From positions 1 to 64,000 of the forward strand of contig NZ_JAOAOQ010000030.1 of the NCBI RefSeq assembly GCF_030398385.1: DNA of 64,000 bases, read 5' to 3'. The notes under the pieces were generated by a model, which was given only the letters and a program-made list of their open reading frames with translations, ran no database searches and was not told where the DNA came from. Position numbers and translations under genes: made by a program. Origin of the DNA: Aquibium sp. ELW1220. Its GTDB lineage: Bacteria; Pseudomonadota; Alphaproteobacteria; Rhizobiales; Rhizobiaceae. Shown one piece after another: positions 8,554-17,131 of the stretch (position 1 is its first letter; the number at the start of each line of letters is the position of its first letter).

Positions 8554-9372
8554 ATGGCGAACGGAACGGGCCTGATGGCCGGCAAGCGCGGGCTGATCAT
8601 GGGCATCGCCAACAACAGGTCCATCGCCTGGGGCATCGCCAGGTCATGCGTGGCGCAAGGCGCCGAACTCGCGCTCACCTATCAGGGCGACGCCTTCAAG
8701 AAGCGCGTGTCCCCGCTCGCCGATGAACTCGGCGCCCATCTCGCCGGCCATTGCGACGTCACCGACATGGCCACGCTCGACGCCGTCTTCGACGGGTTGA
8801 AGGAGCGCTGGGGCAAGCTCGACTTCGTCGTCCACGCCATCGCCTTCTCCGACAAGGACGAGCTCGACGGTCGCTACGTCGACACCACGCGCGACAATTT
8901 CCTGCGCACCATGGACATCTCCGCCTATTCGCTCACCGCCGTCGCCAAGCGCGCCGAGCCGCTGATGACCGATGGCGGTTCGATCCTGACGCTGACCTAT
9001 TACGGCGCAGAGAAGGTCATGCCGCACTACAACGTCATGGGCGTCGCCAAGGCCGCGCTGGAGGCGAGCGTGCGCTATCTCGCCGTCGATCTCGGCGGCA
9101 GCGGCATCCGCGTCAACGCCATCTCGGCCGGCCCGATCAAGACGCTCGCCGCCTCCGGCATCGGCGACTTCCGCTACATCCTCAAGTGGAACGAGTACAA
9201 CGCCCCGCTCAAGCGCACGGTGACGATCGACGAAGTTGGCGATTCGGGCCTCTATTTCCTGTCGGACCTGTCGCGCGGCGTCACCGGCGAGATCCATCAC
9301 GTCGATTCGGGCTATCATGTCGTCGGCATGAAGTCGGTCGACGCGCCCGACATCTCCACCGTCAGGGACTGA
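8554..9372 (+). CDS. fabI: Enoyl-[acyl-carrier-protein] reductase (NADH)
   Basis: The 272-aa short-chain dehydrogenase-type protein performs the last reduction of the fatty-acid elongation cycle. Diagnostic parts are the FabI-type nucleotide motif GLIMGIANNRSIAWGIA, the segment AIAFSDKDELDGRYVDT, and the catalytic Tyr-x6-Lys in HYNVMGVAKAALE. The loop GPIKTLAASGIGDFRYI and the C-terminal TGEIHHVDSGYHVVGM follow the family pattern. A clear ribosome binding site, AGGAGAGG, precedes ATG 8554. Many rhizobial genomes carry two fabI copies; whether this is the only one cannot be judged here. Confidence 0.96.
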   Translation: MANGTGLMAGKRGLIMGIANNRSIAWGIARSCVAQGAELALTYQGDAFKKRVSPLADELGAHLAGHCDVTDMATLDAVFDGLKERWGKLDFVVHAIAFSDKDELDGRYVDTTRDNFLRTMDISAYSLTAVAKRAEPLMTDGGSILTLTYYGAEKVMPHYNVMGVAKAALEASVRYLAVDLGGSGIRVNAISAGPIKTLAASGIGDFRYILKWNEYNAPLKRTVTIDEVGDSGLYFLSDLSRGVTGEIHHVDSGYHVVGMKSVDAPDISTVRD

Positions 9373-9413
9373 CGCGGCACCATCCTCCACCTCCCGCCAA
9401 CGCAGGGAAGGCC

Positions 9414-10001
9414 ATGACCCCGCTCGTCTACTTCGTCCGGCATGGCCAGACCGACTGGAACGCCGCGCTGCGCTTCCAGGGCCAGCACGACGTCGACGTC
9501 AACGACAACGGCCGCAGCCAGGCGCGCCGCAACGGCAAGCGGCTGGCCGAGATCCTCGACGATCCGCAATGCTTCGATTTCGTGGCGAGCCCGCTGCGCC
9601 GCACGCGCGAGACCATGGAGATCATCCGCGGCGAGATCGGCCTGCCGCCGCAGGGCTACCGGCTCGAGCCGCGCCTCGTGGAGGTGCATTTCGGCGACTG
9701 GCAGGGCCTGACGGTCGACGAGGTCGAGACCGCCTTCCCGGGCGTCGCGGCCGAGCGCGAAGCCGACAAATGGGCCTTCCTGCCCCCCGGCGCGGGCGCC
9801 GAAAGCTACGACCTCCTGTCGGCGCGAATCGCTCCCTGGCTGTCTTCGATCGACCGCGACACCGTCTGCGTCACGCATGGCGGCGTCATCCGCTCGATCT
9901 TCATGCTCACCGGCGCGGCCGCCCGCGCCGATGCTGCGGCCATGGACGTGCCGCAGGACCGCATCCTGCGCTGGCGCGACGGGCGGCTCGACTGGCTCTG
10001 A
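9414..10001 (+). CDS. Histidine phosphatase family protein (phosphoglycerate mutase-like)
   Basis: The 195-aa protein starts at ATG 9414, 41 bp after fabI. The catalytic RHG motif is VYFVRHGQTDWN; the second Arg/His pair is in ASPLRRTRETMEI and VCVTHGGVIRSIF, and the acid is in LVEVHFGDWQG. The fold and length match broad-specificity phosphatases of the alpha-ribazole phosphatase/GpmB type. The substrate cannot be named. The spacing suggests co-transcription with fabI. Confidence 0.88.
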   Translation: MTPLVYFVRHGQTDWNAALRFQGQHDVDVNDNGRSQARRNGKRLAEILDDPQCFDFVASPLRRTRETMEIIRGEIGLPPQGYRLEPRLVEVHFGDWQGLTVDEVETAFPGVAAEREADKWAFLPPGAGAESYDLLSARIAPWLSSIDRDTVCVTHGGVIRSIFMLTGAAARADAAAMDVPQDRILRWRDGRLDWL

Positions 10002-10215
10002 TACCGGCAGGCTCCGAAGCCCGGCCGGTCGCACATCCTCTGCCGGTGACAGGTCATCAGGCAGCGGGCACCTGCGACATCGGACGGCCGTCATCGACTC
10101 TGCTGCACCGGCGGGTCGTCACGTCCGTCGAGGCTCTCCTTCGTCAGGCTCGGAATCTCGTTTGGGGATGAAGTCCGCCGAAGCGGCTGCACCGCGGCCG
10201 GCGCCCCACCCCTGG

Positions 10216-10373
10216 CGCGTCATTCCGGACCGGAGGCCGAGCGCAGCGGAGGCGTCCGGATCCAGAATCCATTCCGTGGCGTCGGCCGCAAGGACTTGAG
10301 ATCGTCGGCGTCACGGAATGGCTTCCGGACAGACGCCCCGCGCTCCGCGCGTTTCGTCTTCCGGAATGACGCG
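10216..10373. repeat. 158-bp nested inverted-repeat element
   Basis: The ends are perfect 14-bp inverted repeats (CGCGTCATTCCGGA at 10216-10229 and its complement at 10360-10373). A second pair, CCATTCCGTG/CACGGAATGG, sits inside at 10269-10278 and 10312-10321. The design resembles palindromic intergenic elements of rhizobia. No coding capacity is seen. Confidence 0.65.
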
Positions 10374-10433
10374 GGCATGGCGGCCGGCGCGGGGACCGCC
10401 TCCGCTCCCGCATGGCGCAGCACCGCCTTCGTC

Positions 10434-10456
10434 ATCCTGGGGCTTGTCCCCAGGAT
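10434..10456. repeat. REP-like hairpin repeat
   Basis: ATCCTGGGG and CCCCAGGAT are separated by CTTGT and followed by CTGCC. The same design, with CGGG/CCCG variants and the flanking GTC and CTGCC, recurs at 55903-55925, 56044-56066 and, inverted, at 56145-56167. Confidence 0.65.
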
Positions 10457-10616
10457 CTGCCGACCCCCTCGCGGTGGGCGCTTCGTCACCTTCCGCGCGA
10501 CGGCGAGACCTTCACGACGTCGCGACGCGAAGAGGTCACCGGCAGAAGCCCGAGGATGACGGCGCCGGAGTGCGGCGACGGTCGGCCGCCGGAGCCGCGG
10601 GCATGAGCAGACTGCC

Positions 10617-10865
10617 CTACTCGTACACAGCCATGTCGGTGATCTGGTTCACGTCGCCGACCTTGTCGAAATTGATGACGATCTCGGCGCCCGGCTCGAT
10701 GCCGGCCATGTCCACCTCGCCCGGCAGCTTGTAGGATTTGCCGTCGTCGAGCGTGATCGTCAGCTTCTCTTCGTCGACGCTCTTGATGCGCCCCTCCGTC
10801 TGGCCCGCAAGCGCGGGCATGGAAGCGAGCAGGATCAGGCTGAGCGCGGATACGGCAATACGCAT
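10617..10865 (-). CDS. DUF1344 small exported protein
   Basis: The protein has 82 aa. The N-terminus is a signal peptide (MRIAVSALSLILLASMPALAG). The mature ~60 residues form the DUF1344 domain: GRIKSVDEEKLTITLDDGKSY, PGEVDMAGIEPGAEIVINFD, with a final VNQITDMAVYE. This pattern suggests a small periplasmic OB/SH3-like barrel. The function of the family is unknown, and it is common in Rhizobiales. It is transcribed alone, toward the repeat-rich gap. Confidence 0.85.
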   Translation of the reverse strand: MRIAVSALSLILLASMPALAGQTEGRIKSVDEEKLTITLDDGKSYKLPGEVDMAGIEPGAEIVINFDKVGDVNQITDMAVYE

Positions 10866-11221
10866 GGAATGTCCTTTGGGCTGCGGTCCGCTCTCCGCCG
10901 GACCTTGTAGGTTGGTCGATCTCGATTACCGTCCGGCAGGTGTCCGCAAATGCCTCGACCGCGCGACGCGTGTTTCGCCGGCGGAATGCCCGCCGTCGTC
11001 ACGCAGTGCTCTAGGACACCAAAACGGAGGGAATGTGTCAAAGCGTTTCCCGCCGGCAAGGCGGAGACGAGGCTGCTTCGGGGCCGCTGCCGCCGGCGCG
11101 GGCATCGCCCGGTCGCAGCCGGCCGCGTGCCGGTTTGACCGGCCATCCAATCCCCAATAGAAGGCGGCGTGTCCACCACGCCCGCGGGGCAGCGCCCGCC
11201 GGCCAGCCTGTCGCACGGTCC
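10866..11221. other. 356-bp upstream region of aroC
   Basis: The region separates the divergent DUF1344 gene and aroC. It must hold both promoters. No convincing -35/-10 pair, operator, riboswitch or terminator could be recognised. The frame upstream of the aroC start is open for 63 codons but has no conserved content. Confidence 0.4.
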
Positions 11222-12325
11222 ATGTCGCACAACACCTTCGGCCACCTCTTCCGCGTGACGACCTGGGGCGAGAGCCACGGCCCGGCGCTCGGCTGCGTCG
11301 TCGACGGCTGCCCCCCCGGCATCCGCTTCCGGCTCGCCGATATCCAGGCCGATCTCGACCGCCGCCGGCCCGGCCAGTCGCGCTTCGTCACGCAGCGCCA
11401 GGAGCCCGACGCGGTGAAGATCCTGTCCGGCGTCCTGCCCGACGAGGCCGATCCCGACACGCTCGTCACCACCGGCACGCCGATCTCGATGATGATCGAG
11501 AACGTCGACCAGCGCTCGAAGGATTATGGCGAGATCGTCCGCCAGTACCGTCCGGGCCATGCCGACTACACCTATCAGACGAAATACGGCATCCGCGACC
11601 ACCGCGGTGGCGGCCGCTCCTCGGCGCGCGAGACGGCGGCCCGCGTGGCGGCCGGCGCGCTTGCCCGCCGGGTCGTGCCGGGCCTCGTCGTGCGCGGCGC
11701 GCTGGTCGCGATGGGCGAGAAGGCCGTCGACCGCGCCAATTGGGACTGGGACTTCGTCGACGATGCCGAAAACCCCTTCTTCACGCCCGACCGCGCCTCC
11801 GTCCCCGTCTTCGCCGACTATCTCGACGGCATCCGCAAGGCCGGCTCCTCCGTCGGCGCGGTCATCGAGATCGTCGCCGAGGGCGTGCCGGCGGGTCTGG
11901 GCGCGCCGATCTACGGCAAGCTCGACCAGGACATCGCCTCGCTCCTGATGTCCATCAACGCCGTCAAGGGCGTCGAGATCGGCAACGGCTTCGAGGCCGC
12001 CCGCATCACCGGCGAAGAGAACGCCGACGAGATGCGGATGGGCAACGATGGCGCGCCGCTGTTTTTGTCCAACAAGGCCGGCGGCATCCTGGGCGGCATC
12101 TCCACCGGCCAGCCCGTGGTGGCGCGCTTCGCCGTCAAGCCGACGTCCTCGATCCTGACCAAACGCCAGTCGATCGACCGCGACGGCAACGACGTCCAGG
12201 TCCGCACGAAAGGCCGCCACGACCCCTGCGTCGGCATCCGCGCCGTCCCCATCGGCGAAGCCATGGTCGCCTGCGCCATCGCCGACCACTATCTGCGCCA
12301 CCGTGGGCAGACCGGGCGAGGCTGA
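11222..12325 (+). CDS. aroC: Chorismate synthase
   Basis: The 367-aa enzyme makes chorismate from EPSP with reduced FMN, the last step of the shikimate pathway. The start at ATG 11222 gives the standard N-terminus [20 protein letters not shown]. Signatures present are the [15 protein letters not shown] segment, the second family block [36 protein letters not shown], and the C-terminal [17 protein letters not shown]. Length and motifs are normal. It is probably monocistronic; a toxin-antitoxin pair follows. Confidence 0.97.
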   Translation: MSHNTFGHLFRVTTWGESHGPALGCVVDGCPPGIRFRLADIQADLDRRRPGQSRFVTQRQEPDAVKILSGVLPDEADPDTLVTTGTPISMMIENVDQRSKDYGEIVRQYRPGHADYTYQTKYGIRDHRGGGRSSARETAARVAAGALARRVVPGLVVRGALVAMGEKAVDRANWDWDFVDDAENPFFTPDRASVPVFADYLDGIRKAGSSVGAVIEIVAEGVPAGLGAPIYGKLDQDIASLLMSINAVKGVEIGNGFEAARITGEENADEMRMGNDGAPLFLSNKAGGILGGISTGQPVVARFAVKPTSSILTKRQSIDRDGNDVQVRTKGRHDPCVGIRAVPIGEAMVACAIADHYLRHRGQTGRG

Positions 12326-12383
12326 ATCGGGCCGGGCGGGGCGCTGTCACCGGTCTTCCGGATCATCCTTGCCAGCCATGCCG

Positions 12384-12397
12384 AAAATACGTATTTT
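12384..12397. promoter_or_regulatory. 14-bp perfect palindrome, likely toxin-antitoxin operator
   Basis: AAAATACGTATTTT is fully self-complementary and ends 27 bp before the antitoxin ATG at 12425. It is an AT-rich island in GC-rich DNA. The position is where Phd/YefM proteins bind to repress their own operon, so autoregulation is a reasonable inference. Confidence 0.6.
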
Positions 12398-12424
12398 ACG
12401 TCGATCGAAGCGGGGAGATCGCCG

Positions 12425-12775
12425 ATGCGCGCTTTCAGTTCCGTCGACTTGCAGAAGCAGACCGGGGACGTGCAGCGGGCGGCGGACCGCGAGGGCGCGG
12501 TCATCACGTCGCACGGCAAGCCCCGGACCGTCATGCTTTCCGTCGAGGAGTTCTGCCGGTTGAAGGGCATTGCGGGAGAAGCCGTGGAGCCCGCATTGCA
12601 GCCGCGTCAGGCGCTGACGCTTCGTCCGGCCGCCGATCCGCTCAGTTATGATGGACGGCACTTCGAAGCCGTCGCCCGAAGGATGGCGCAGGAGGCCTTG
12701 TCGGGCATCGGCGAAGACGCGGTCGAGGCCGAACTCGCGGCAGTCCGCCGGAAATTCGGTCGTCGGCGTCCATGA
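12425..12775 (+). CDS. Phd/YefM-type antitoxin
   Basis: The 116-aa protein has a Phd/YefM N-terminal domain: FSSVDLQKQTGDVQRAADR, then AVITSHGKPRTVMLSVEEFCRLK, the DNA-binding and dimerisation part. The C-terminal ~55 residues are the likely toxin-binding tail and are unusually long (typical members have 80-90 aa). Its stop codon overlaps the start of the following PIN-domain gene (ATGA), and a 14-bp palindrome sits in front. Expected role: neutralises the partner nuclease and represses the operon. The identification rests on the N-terminal pattern and the context. Confidence 0.8.
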   Translation: MRAFSSVDLQKQTGDVQRAADREGAVITSHGKPRTVMLSVEEFCRLKGIAGEAVEPALQPRQALTLRPAADPLSYDGRHFEAVARRMAQEALSGIGEDAVEAELAAVRRKFGRRRP

Positions 12776-13392
12776 TCGAGCGGCCCGAAGGCACGGATCG
12801 ACGTGTCCTCCGCTTTCTGATCATGGACAGTACGCCGCTCTCCCTTCTCGGGTGCATCGGTGCTCTGGACTGGCTCTTCCTGCCTGGCTGCCCGGTGATG
12901 ATCACCGACATGGTGGTCGCCGAGGTGCTCCGCGACCCCGGCGACGAGAAGGATCAGCGCCGCGCCGCCCGCGCCTCGATTCGTGACTGGCTCGACCGGA
13001 ACGACAGCAGGCTCACCATCCTGACCACCGAGGAAGGCAGCCGCTACCGACGCGACATGGAACTCTGGGACCTCGCCGGAAGGCCGGAAAGGTTGAAGCC
13101 GTCCTGGAGCGATCGCGGCGAACGGAGCCTCCTGTCCGCCGTCCAGGACCTCCGCCAGGCGCTTTCGCAAGGCGAGGAAATCGTCGTCATCGTGGATGAC
13201 AGGAACGCGCGCGACGCCGTGCGGGCCGTCCGCGCCGACCTGACGATGATGGGGACACGAACCTTCATCCGCTGGATGGACGAGGATTTCGGCGCGCCGG
13301 GCGCCGATACCGCCTGGGTGGCCATCCGGATCGCGACCGCTTCGAAGGCCGACGAAGGCGAAACCGACGATCCGGTCTTCATCCGGCCGTAA
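12772..13392 (+). CDS. PIN-like nuclease, putative toxin
   Basis: The 206-aa protein overlaps the antitoxin stop by 4 bp. A PIN-like pattern is visible: first acidic residue in FLIMDSTPLSLLGCI, second in MITDMVVAEVLRDP, and later acids in DRGERSLLSAVQDL and VVIVDDRNARDAV. The final strand is MGTRTFIRWM. It is longer than VapC (~130 aa), with a ~50-residue extension after the second acid and a C-terminal tail, so it belongs to a less studied PIN group (COG4634/DUF3368-like). Expected activity: metal-dependent RNase. Target unknown. Confidence 0.7.
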   Translation: MIERPEGTDRRVLRFLIMDSTPLSLLGCIGALDWLFLPGCPVMITDMVVAEVLRDPGDEKDQRRAARASIRDWLDRNDSRLTILTTEEGSRYRRDMELWDLAGRPERLKPSWSDRGERSLLSAVQDLRQALSQGEEIVVIVDDRNARDAVRAVRADLTMMGTRTFIRWMDEDFGAPGADTAWVAIRIATASKADEGETDDPVFIRP

Positions 13393-13520
13393 GCATCCGT
13401 GCCACGGCAATCCGGTGCGTCGCGATCCCGCCGCGTCGACCGGGTCTTCCGCCTGGACCTCCGCGCCTGGCCTCGCTTCACCAAATCCTCTTGCGTTCTG
13501 CCGCAACGGGTTTATTCCCC

Positions 13521-13597
13521 GACTGCCGACTGCCGACTGCCGACTGCCGACTGCCGACTGCCGACTGCCGACTGCCGACTGCCGACTGCCGACTGCC
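13521..13597. repeat. Heptanucleotide tandem repeat, 11 perfect copies
   Basis: GACTGCC is repeated 11 times without a mismatch over 77 bp, ending 20 bp before the ribB start codon. The frame through it is open and in phase with ribB. Because 7 is not a multiple of 3, copy-number change would shift any upstream start out of frame or change the leader length. Confidence 0.9.
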
Positions 13598-13617
13598 CTG
13601 CGAGCGAAGCGAGTGCC

Positions 13618-14727
13618 ATGCCCTACGACCAGAAGAAGATCGTCGAAGCCCTGCGCGCCTTCGAGCGCGGCGAGATCGTCGTCGTCATGGACGATGACGG
13701 CCGCGAGAACGAGGGCGATCTGATCGTCGCGGCGGTCCACTGCACGCCCGAGAAGATGGCCTTCATCGTGCGCCACACCTCCGGCATCGTCTGCGCGCCG
13801 ATGCCGCGCGAGGAGGCACGCCGGCTGAACCTTCAGCCCATGGTGGCCGACAACGACGCCCCGCACTCCACGGCCTTCACCGTCAGCGTCGATTTCAGGC
13901 ACGGCACCACCACCGGCATTTCCGCCGACGACCGCACGCTGACCGTCCGCAACCTCGCCAACGGCAATGTCGGCGCATCCGATTTCGTCCGCCCCGGCCA
14001 CATCTTCCCGCTGGTCGCGCGCGAGGGCGGCGTGCTCATGCGCTCCGGCCACACCGAAGCCGCCGTCGACCTGTGCAAGCTCTCCGGCCTGCCGCCCGTT
14101 GGCGTCATCTGCGAACTCGTCAACGACGACGGCACCGTCATGCGCGGGCCGCAGGTCTCCTCCTTCGCCGAGACGCACGGCCTGAAGCAGGTCTCGGTCG
14201 CCGACCTGATCGCCTACCGCCAGCGCCAGGAAACGCTGGTCGAGCGCATCGACAGCTTCGAAATCGACACCCCCGGCGGCAAGGCGCGCGCCCACACCTA
14301 CACGCTGCCCTGGGACCCGATGCACCATCTCGCCATCGTCTTCGGCGACATCCGCGACGGCGAGGAGGTTCCGGTGCGCCTGCATCCGGAGGACGTGGTC
14401 ACCGACATGTTCGGCACGTCGGACCGCCTGCGCCGCATCATGCGCGACATGGGCGAAAAGCAGCGCGGCGTCATCGTCTACCTGCGCGAGGGCTCCGTCG
14501 GCGTCGCTCACCAGCGTCGCGCGCGGCCGGCCCAGGGCACCGACGAGAGCCACGACGAGGCGCTGCGCCGCGAGAACGAGTGGCGCGAGATCGGCCTCGG
14601 CGCACAGATCCTGCGCGACCTCGGCATCTCCTCCATCGAGCTCGTCACCTCGCGCGAGCGCCACTATGTCGGGTTGGAAGGCTTCGGCATCCGCATCGCC
14701 CGCACCGTCATCATGGACAAGGATTGA
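13618..14727 (+). CDS. ribB: 3,4-dihydroxy-2-butanone 4-phosphate synthase with degenerate GTP cyclohydrolase II-like domain
   Basis: The 369-aa protein starts at ATG 13618. Residues ~1-205 are a complete DHBP synthase: FERGEIVVVMDDDGRENEGD with the acidic metal site, FIVRHTSGIVCAPM, TAFTVSVDFRHGTTTGISA, and RSGHTEAAVDLCKLSG. It makes the four-carbon precursor of riboflavin. The C-terminal domain resembles RibA but lacks the zinc-binding Cys cluster (here HPEDVVTDMFGTSD instead of the Cys-containing loop) and the catalytic region is replaced by HQRRARPAQ, so GTP cyclohydrolase activity is unlikely. Such RibBX-type proteins are known in proteobacteria. A heptamer repeat precedes the gene. Confidence 0.92.
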   Translation: MPYDQKKIVEALRAFERGEIVVVMDDDGRENEGDLIVAAVHCTPEKMAFIVRHTSGIVCAPMPREEARRLNLQPMVADNDAPHSTAFTVSVDFRHGTTTGISADDRTLTVRNLANGNVGASDFVRPGHIFPLVAREGGVLMRSGHTEAAVDLCKLSGLPPVGVICELVNDDGTVMRGPQVSSFAETHGLKQVSVADLIAYRQRQETLVERIDSFEIDTPGGKARAHTYTLPWDPMHHLAIVFGDIRDGEEVPVRLHPEDVVTDMFGTSDRLRRIMRDMGEKQRGVIVYLREGSVGVAHQRRARPAQGTDESHDEALRRENEWREIGLGAQILRDLGISSIELVTSRERHYVGLEGFGIRIARTVIMDKD

Positions 14728-15704
14728 TCGGCCTCTCCCGCCTCTGCGCCGGCCTGGGAGGGCTCCTGGCCTGTCTTGCCGCGGCAGACGCGGCGGAGGT
14801 TCGCGCCATCGCGCTGCCCTCGCCGGTGGCCGCGATCCACGGGATCGCCGATGGCGCCCTGGTCGAGACCGTAGACGGCCGCTGGCACCAGATCGCTGCC
14901 TGCCCGGACGACCGCGTCTGCCTGCGCGCGACGGACGCCCGCCCCGACCGCGAAGCCGCGCCTACGGAAGGCCTGCCGGACGGCTCGGTGGCACGCGCGG
15001 CGACGGGCGACATCCGCCGTGCCTGGTATGTCCGGCCCACCCGGCGCTACGCCCATGCCGTCCTCGGCGATGCGGTCGAGGCCGGCGGGCTCGCGGTGGA
15101 GACGGCTGCGGGCAGGCGGCTCGAGATCGTGCTCGACGAGGCCCACGTGTTCGAGGACATCACGCCGCGCATCGCCGATCTCGATGGCGACGGCGCAAAC
15201 GAGGTCGTGGCCATCCGCTCTTCGCTCACCAAGGGCGCCGCCATCGCCGTCTACGGCCTGCGCGATGGTCGTTTGCGGCTGCGCGACGCGACTGCGGAAA
15301 TCGGCCGGGCAAACCGCTGGCTCAACGTCGCGGCCATCGCCGATCTCTTCGGCATCGGGCGTCCGGTGCTCGCCTGGGTCGAGACGCCGCACATCGGCGG
15401 CACGCTGAAGATGGCGACCTTCGCCGACGGTCGCCTGGCGATGCGCGCCGAAACCGTCGCGGGCGTCTCCAACCACGCCATCGGATCGCGCGAACTCGGC
15501 CTGTCGGCCGTAGCCGACATCGACGGTGACGGCCTGGCCGATCTCGTGCTTCCGACGGCCGACCGGCGCGGGCTCGTTATCGTCGGGCGAACCGGACGCA
15601 CCGTCATCGCCCTGCCGGGCCTCGTCGCCCATGCGCTCGTCGTCGTCGACGGCACGATCGTCACCGCGACGGCGGACGGTAGCCTGCTCGCGATCGCTCC
15701 TTGA
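14724..15704 (+). CDS. Exported FG-GAP/VCBS repeat protein
   Basis: The 326-aa protein has no ATG at the right place. The best start is TTG 14724, which overlaps the ribB stop (TTGA) and gives a short signal peptide (IGLSRLCAGLGGLLACLAAADAAE). The mature part contains two calcium-binding FG-GAP loops, IADLDGDGANEVVAI and VADIDGDGLADLVLPT, of the type found in beta-propeller surface proteins. It is probably periplasmic or secreted. The function is unknown. The overlap with ribB implies translational coupling, although no functional link is evident. Confidence 0.72.
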   Translation: MIGLSRLCAGLGGLLACLAAADAAEVRAIALPSPVAAIHGIADGALVETVDGRWHQIAACPDDRVCLRATDARPDREAAPTEGLPDGSVARAATGDIRRAWYVRPTRRYAHAVLGDAVEAGGLAVETAAGRRLEIVLDEAHVFEDITPRIADLDGDGANEVVAIRSSLTKGAAIAVYGLRDGRLRLRDATAEIGRANRWLNVAAIADLFGIGRPVLAWVETPHIGGTLKMATFADGRLAMRAETVAGVSNHAIGSRELGLSAVADIDGDGLADLVLPTADRRGLVIVGRTGRTVIALPGLVAHALVVVDGTIVTATADGSLLAIAP

Positions 15705-15793
15705 GGCAGCACCGCCGCAATCGCCTGTTGACGGGCAGCCGTCCCGCGCTTGCGGCTGTGGCAAAGCGGTCGCGCTCGTCCTAAGCTCCAGCC

Positions 15794-16726
15794 ATGACAA
15801 CGCGCCTCTACACCCACCCGATCTATCTCGAGCACCTGACCCCGTCCGGCCATCCCGAGCGGCCGGACCGGCTGCGCGCCATCGGCCGCGCCCTCGAGCA
15901 CGAGAGCTTCGACGATCTCGACCGGGTGGAATCGCCGCAGGCCGATCCCTCCGCCGTGCTGCTCGCCCATCCGGAGGAGTATCTGGAGCGCGTGCGCCTC
16001 GCCATGCCCGAGGAAGGGCAGGGGCTCGTGCGCGTCGACGCCGACACCTCGGCCAGCCCGAAGACCTGGGAGGCGGCCCTCACCGCCATCGGCGCAGCCA
16101 ATGCCGCCGTCGACGACGTCTTCGCCGGCCGGGCCGACAACGTCTTCGTCGCCGCCCGTCCGCCCGGCCACCATGCCGAGCGGGCGACGGCCATGGGCTT
16201 CTGCCTCTTCAACAACGCCGCCATCGCCGCCCGCCATGCCCAGAAGGTCCACGGCGCCGAACGCGTCGCCATCGTCGACTGGGACGTCCACCACGGCAAC
16301 GGCACGCAGGACATCTTCTGGGACGACCGCTCCGTCCTCTACTGTTCCACCCACCAGATGCCACTCTATCCGGGCACCGGGGCCAAGGACGAGACCGGCG
16401 CCGGCAACATCGTCAACGCGCCCCTGTCGCCGCACTCCGGCTCGGACGTCTTCCGCGACGCCTTCCGCTCCCGCGTCCTTCCGGCGCTCGACGATTTCCG
16501 GCCCGACCTGATCATCATCTCCGCCGGCTTCGACGCCCACCACCGCGACCCGCTGGCCGAGATCAACCTCGACGAGGCCGACTTCGACTGGGCGACCGCC
16601 GAACTCATGGACCGCGCCGGCCGCTCCTGCTCCAACCGGCTCGTCAGCCTGCTGGAGGGCGGCTACGATCTCCAGGGCCTGGCCATGTCGGTGGCGGTCC
16701 ACGTCCGCCGGCTGATGAAGGGGTAG
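15794..16726 (+). CDS. Histone deacetylase superfamily protein (class II-like amidohydrolase)
   Basis: The 310-aa protein shows the HDAC/acetylpolyamine amidohydrolase fold: YTHPIYLEHLTPSGHPERPDRL at the N-terminus, the catalytic histidine pair in RPPGHHAERATAMGFCLFNN, the zinc-binding DWDVHHGNGTQDIF, and ISAGFDAHHRDPLAEINL. All metal ligands are present. Bacterial members remove acetyl or acyl groups from small amines or lysines; the substrate cannot be told from the sequence. It is followed after 6 bp by xseB, a pairing frequently seen in Rhizobiales. Confidence 0.92.
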   Translation: MTTRLYTHPIYLEHLTPSGHPERPDRLRAIGRALEHESFDDLDRVESPQADPSAVLLAHPEEYLERVRLAMPEEGQGLVRVDADTSASPKTWEAALTAIGAANAAVDDVFAGRADNVFVAARPPGHHAERATAMGFCLFNNAAIAARHAQKVHGAERVAIVDWDVHHGNGTQDIFWDDRSVLYCSTHQMPLYPGTGAKDETGAGNIVNAPLSPHSGSDVFRDAFRSRVLPALDDFRPDLIIISAGFDAHHRDPLAEINLDEADFDWATAELMDRAGRSCSNRLVSLLEGGYDLQGLAMSVAVHVRRLMKG

Positions 16727-16732
16727 CGAGCC

Positions 16733-16984
16733 ATGACCGACAAGCCCAATGACGACGTCCGCGCCATGAGCTTCGAGCAGGCGCTGGAGGCGCTGGAGCG
16801 CATCGTCGACGACCTCGAGAAGGGCGACGTCCCGCTCGAGAAGTCGATCGCCATCTACGAGCGCGGCGAAGCCCTGAAGCGCCACTGCGACACGCTGCTC
16901 AAATCCGCCGAAGCCAAGGTCGAAAAGATCCGCCTCTCCCGCGACGGCCAGCCGTCCGGCGTCGAGCCGCTCGATCCGGACTGA
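16733..16984 (+). CDS. xseB: Exodeoxyribonuclease VII small subunit
   Basis: The 83-aa protein has the whole conserved core [41 protein letters not shown]. It assembles with XseA into the single-strand exonuclease VII used in mismatch and recombination repair. It lies 6 bp behind the deacylase gene, so it is co-transcribed with it; xseA is not in the window. Confidence 0.95.
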   Translation: MTDKPNDDVRAMSFEQALEALERIVDDLEKGDVPLEKSIAIYERGEALKRHCDTLLKSAEAKVEKIRLSRDGQPSGVEPLDPD

Positions 16985-17131
16985 CGGGGCGGCTCAACGC
17001 GCCCGCCGCGCCGACGGTGGCGCGGGAACGTTGCGCCATGTGCGGGCATCGCGTGGTCTGGGCAAGGCCTGATTGCACCTGAACGCGTGCCTCGCCATGG
17101 TCATGCCGTGCAGATGGCATGGTGAACTGTG

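Larger units (their letters stand above)
10002..10616. other. 615-bp gap with REP-like repeats
   Basis: No gene is supported between the phosphatase and the convergent DUF1344 gene. The gap contains a nested inverted-repeat element (10216-10373) and a short hairpin repeat (10434-10456), both annotated separately. Open frames here are by-products of the high GC content. Confidence 0.6.

Noticed and set aside
13521-13597. Possible CRISPR array
   Set aside because: The 7-bp units are contiguous with no spacers, so it is a simple tandem repeat.
12646-14664. Very long minus-strand open frame (672 codons) opposite the PIN toxin and ribB
   Set aside because: It lies antisense to two genes with clear motifs, has no recognisable domain and no ribosome binding site; GC-rich third positions keep such frames open.
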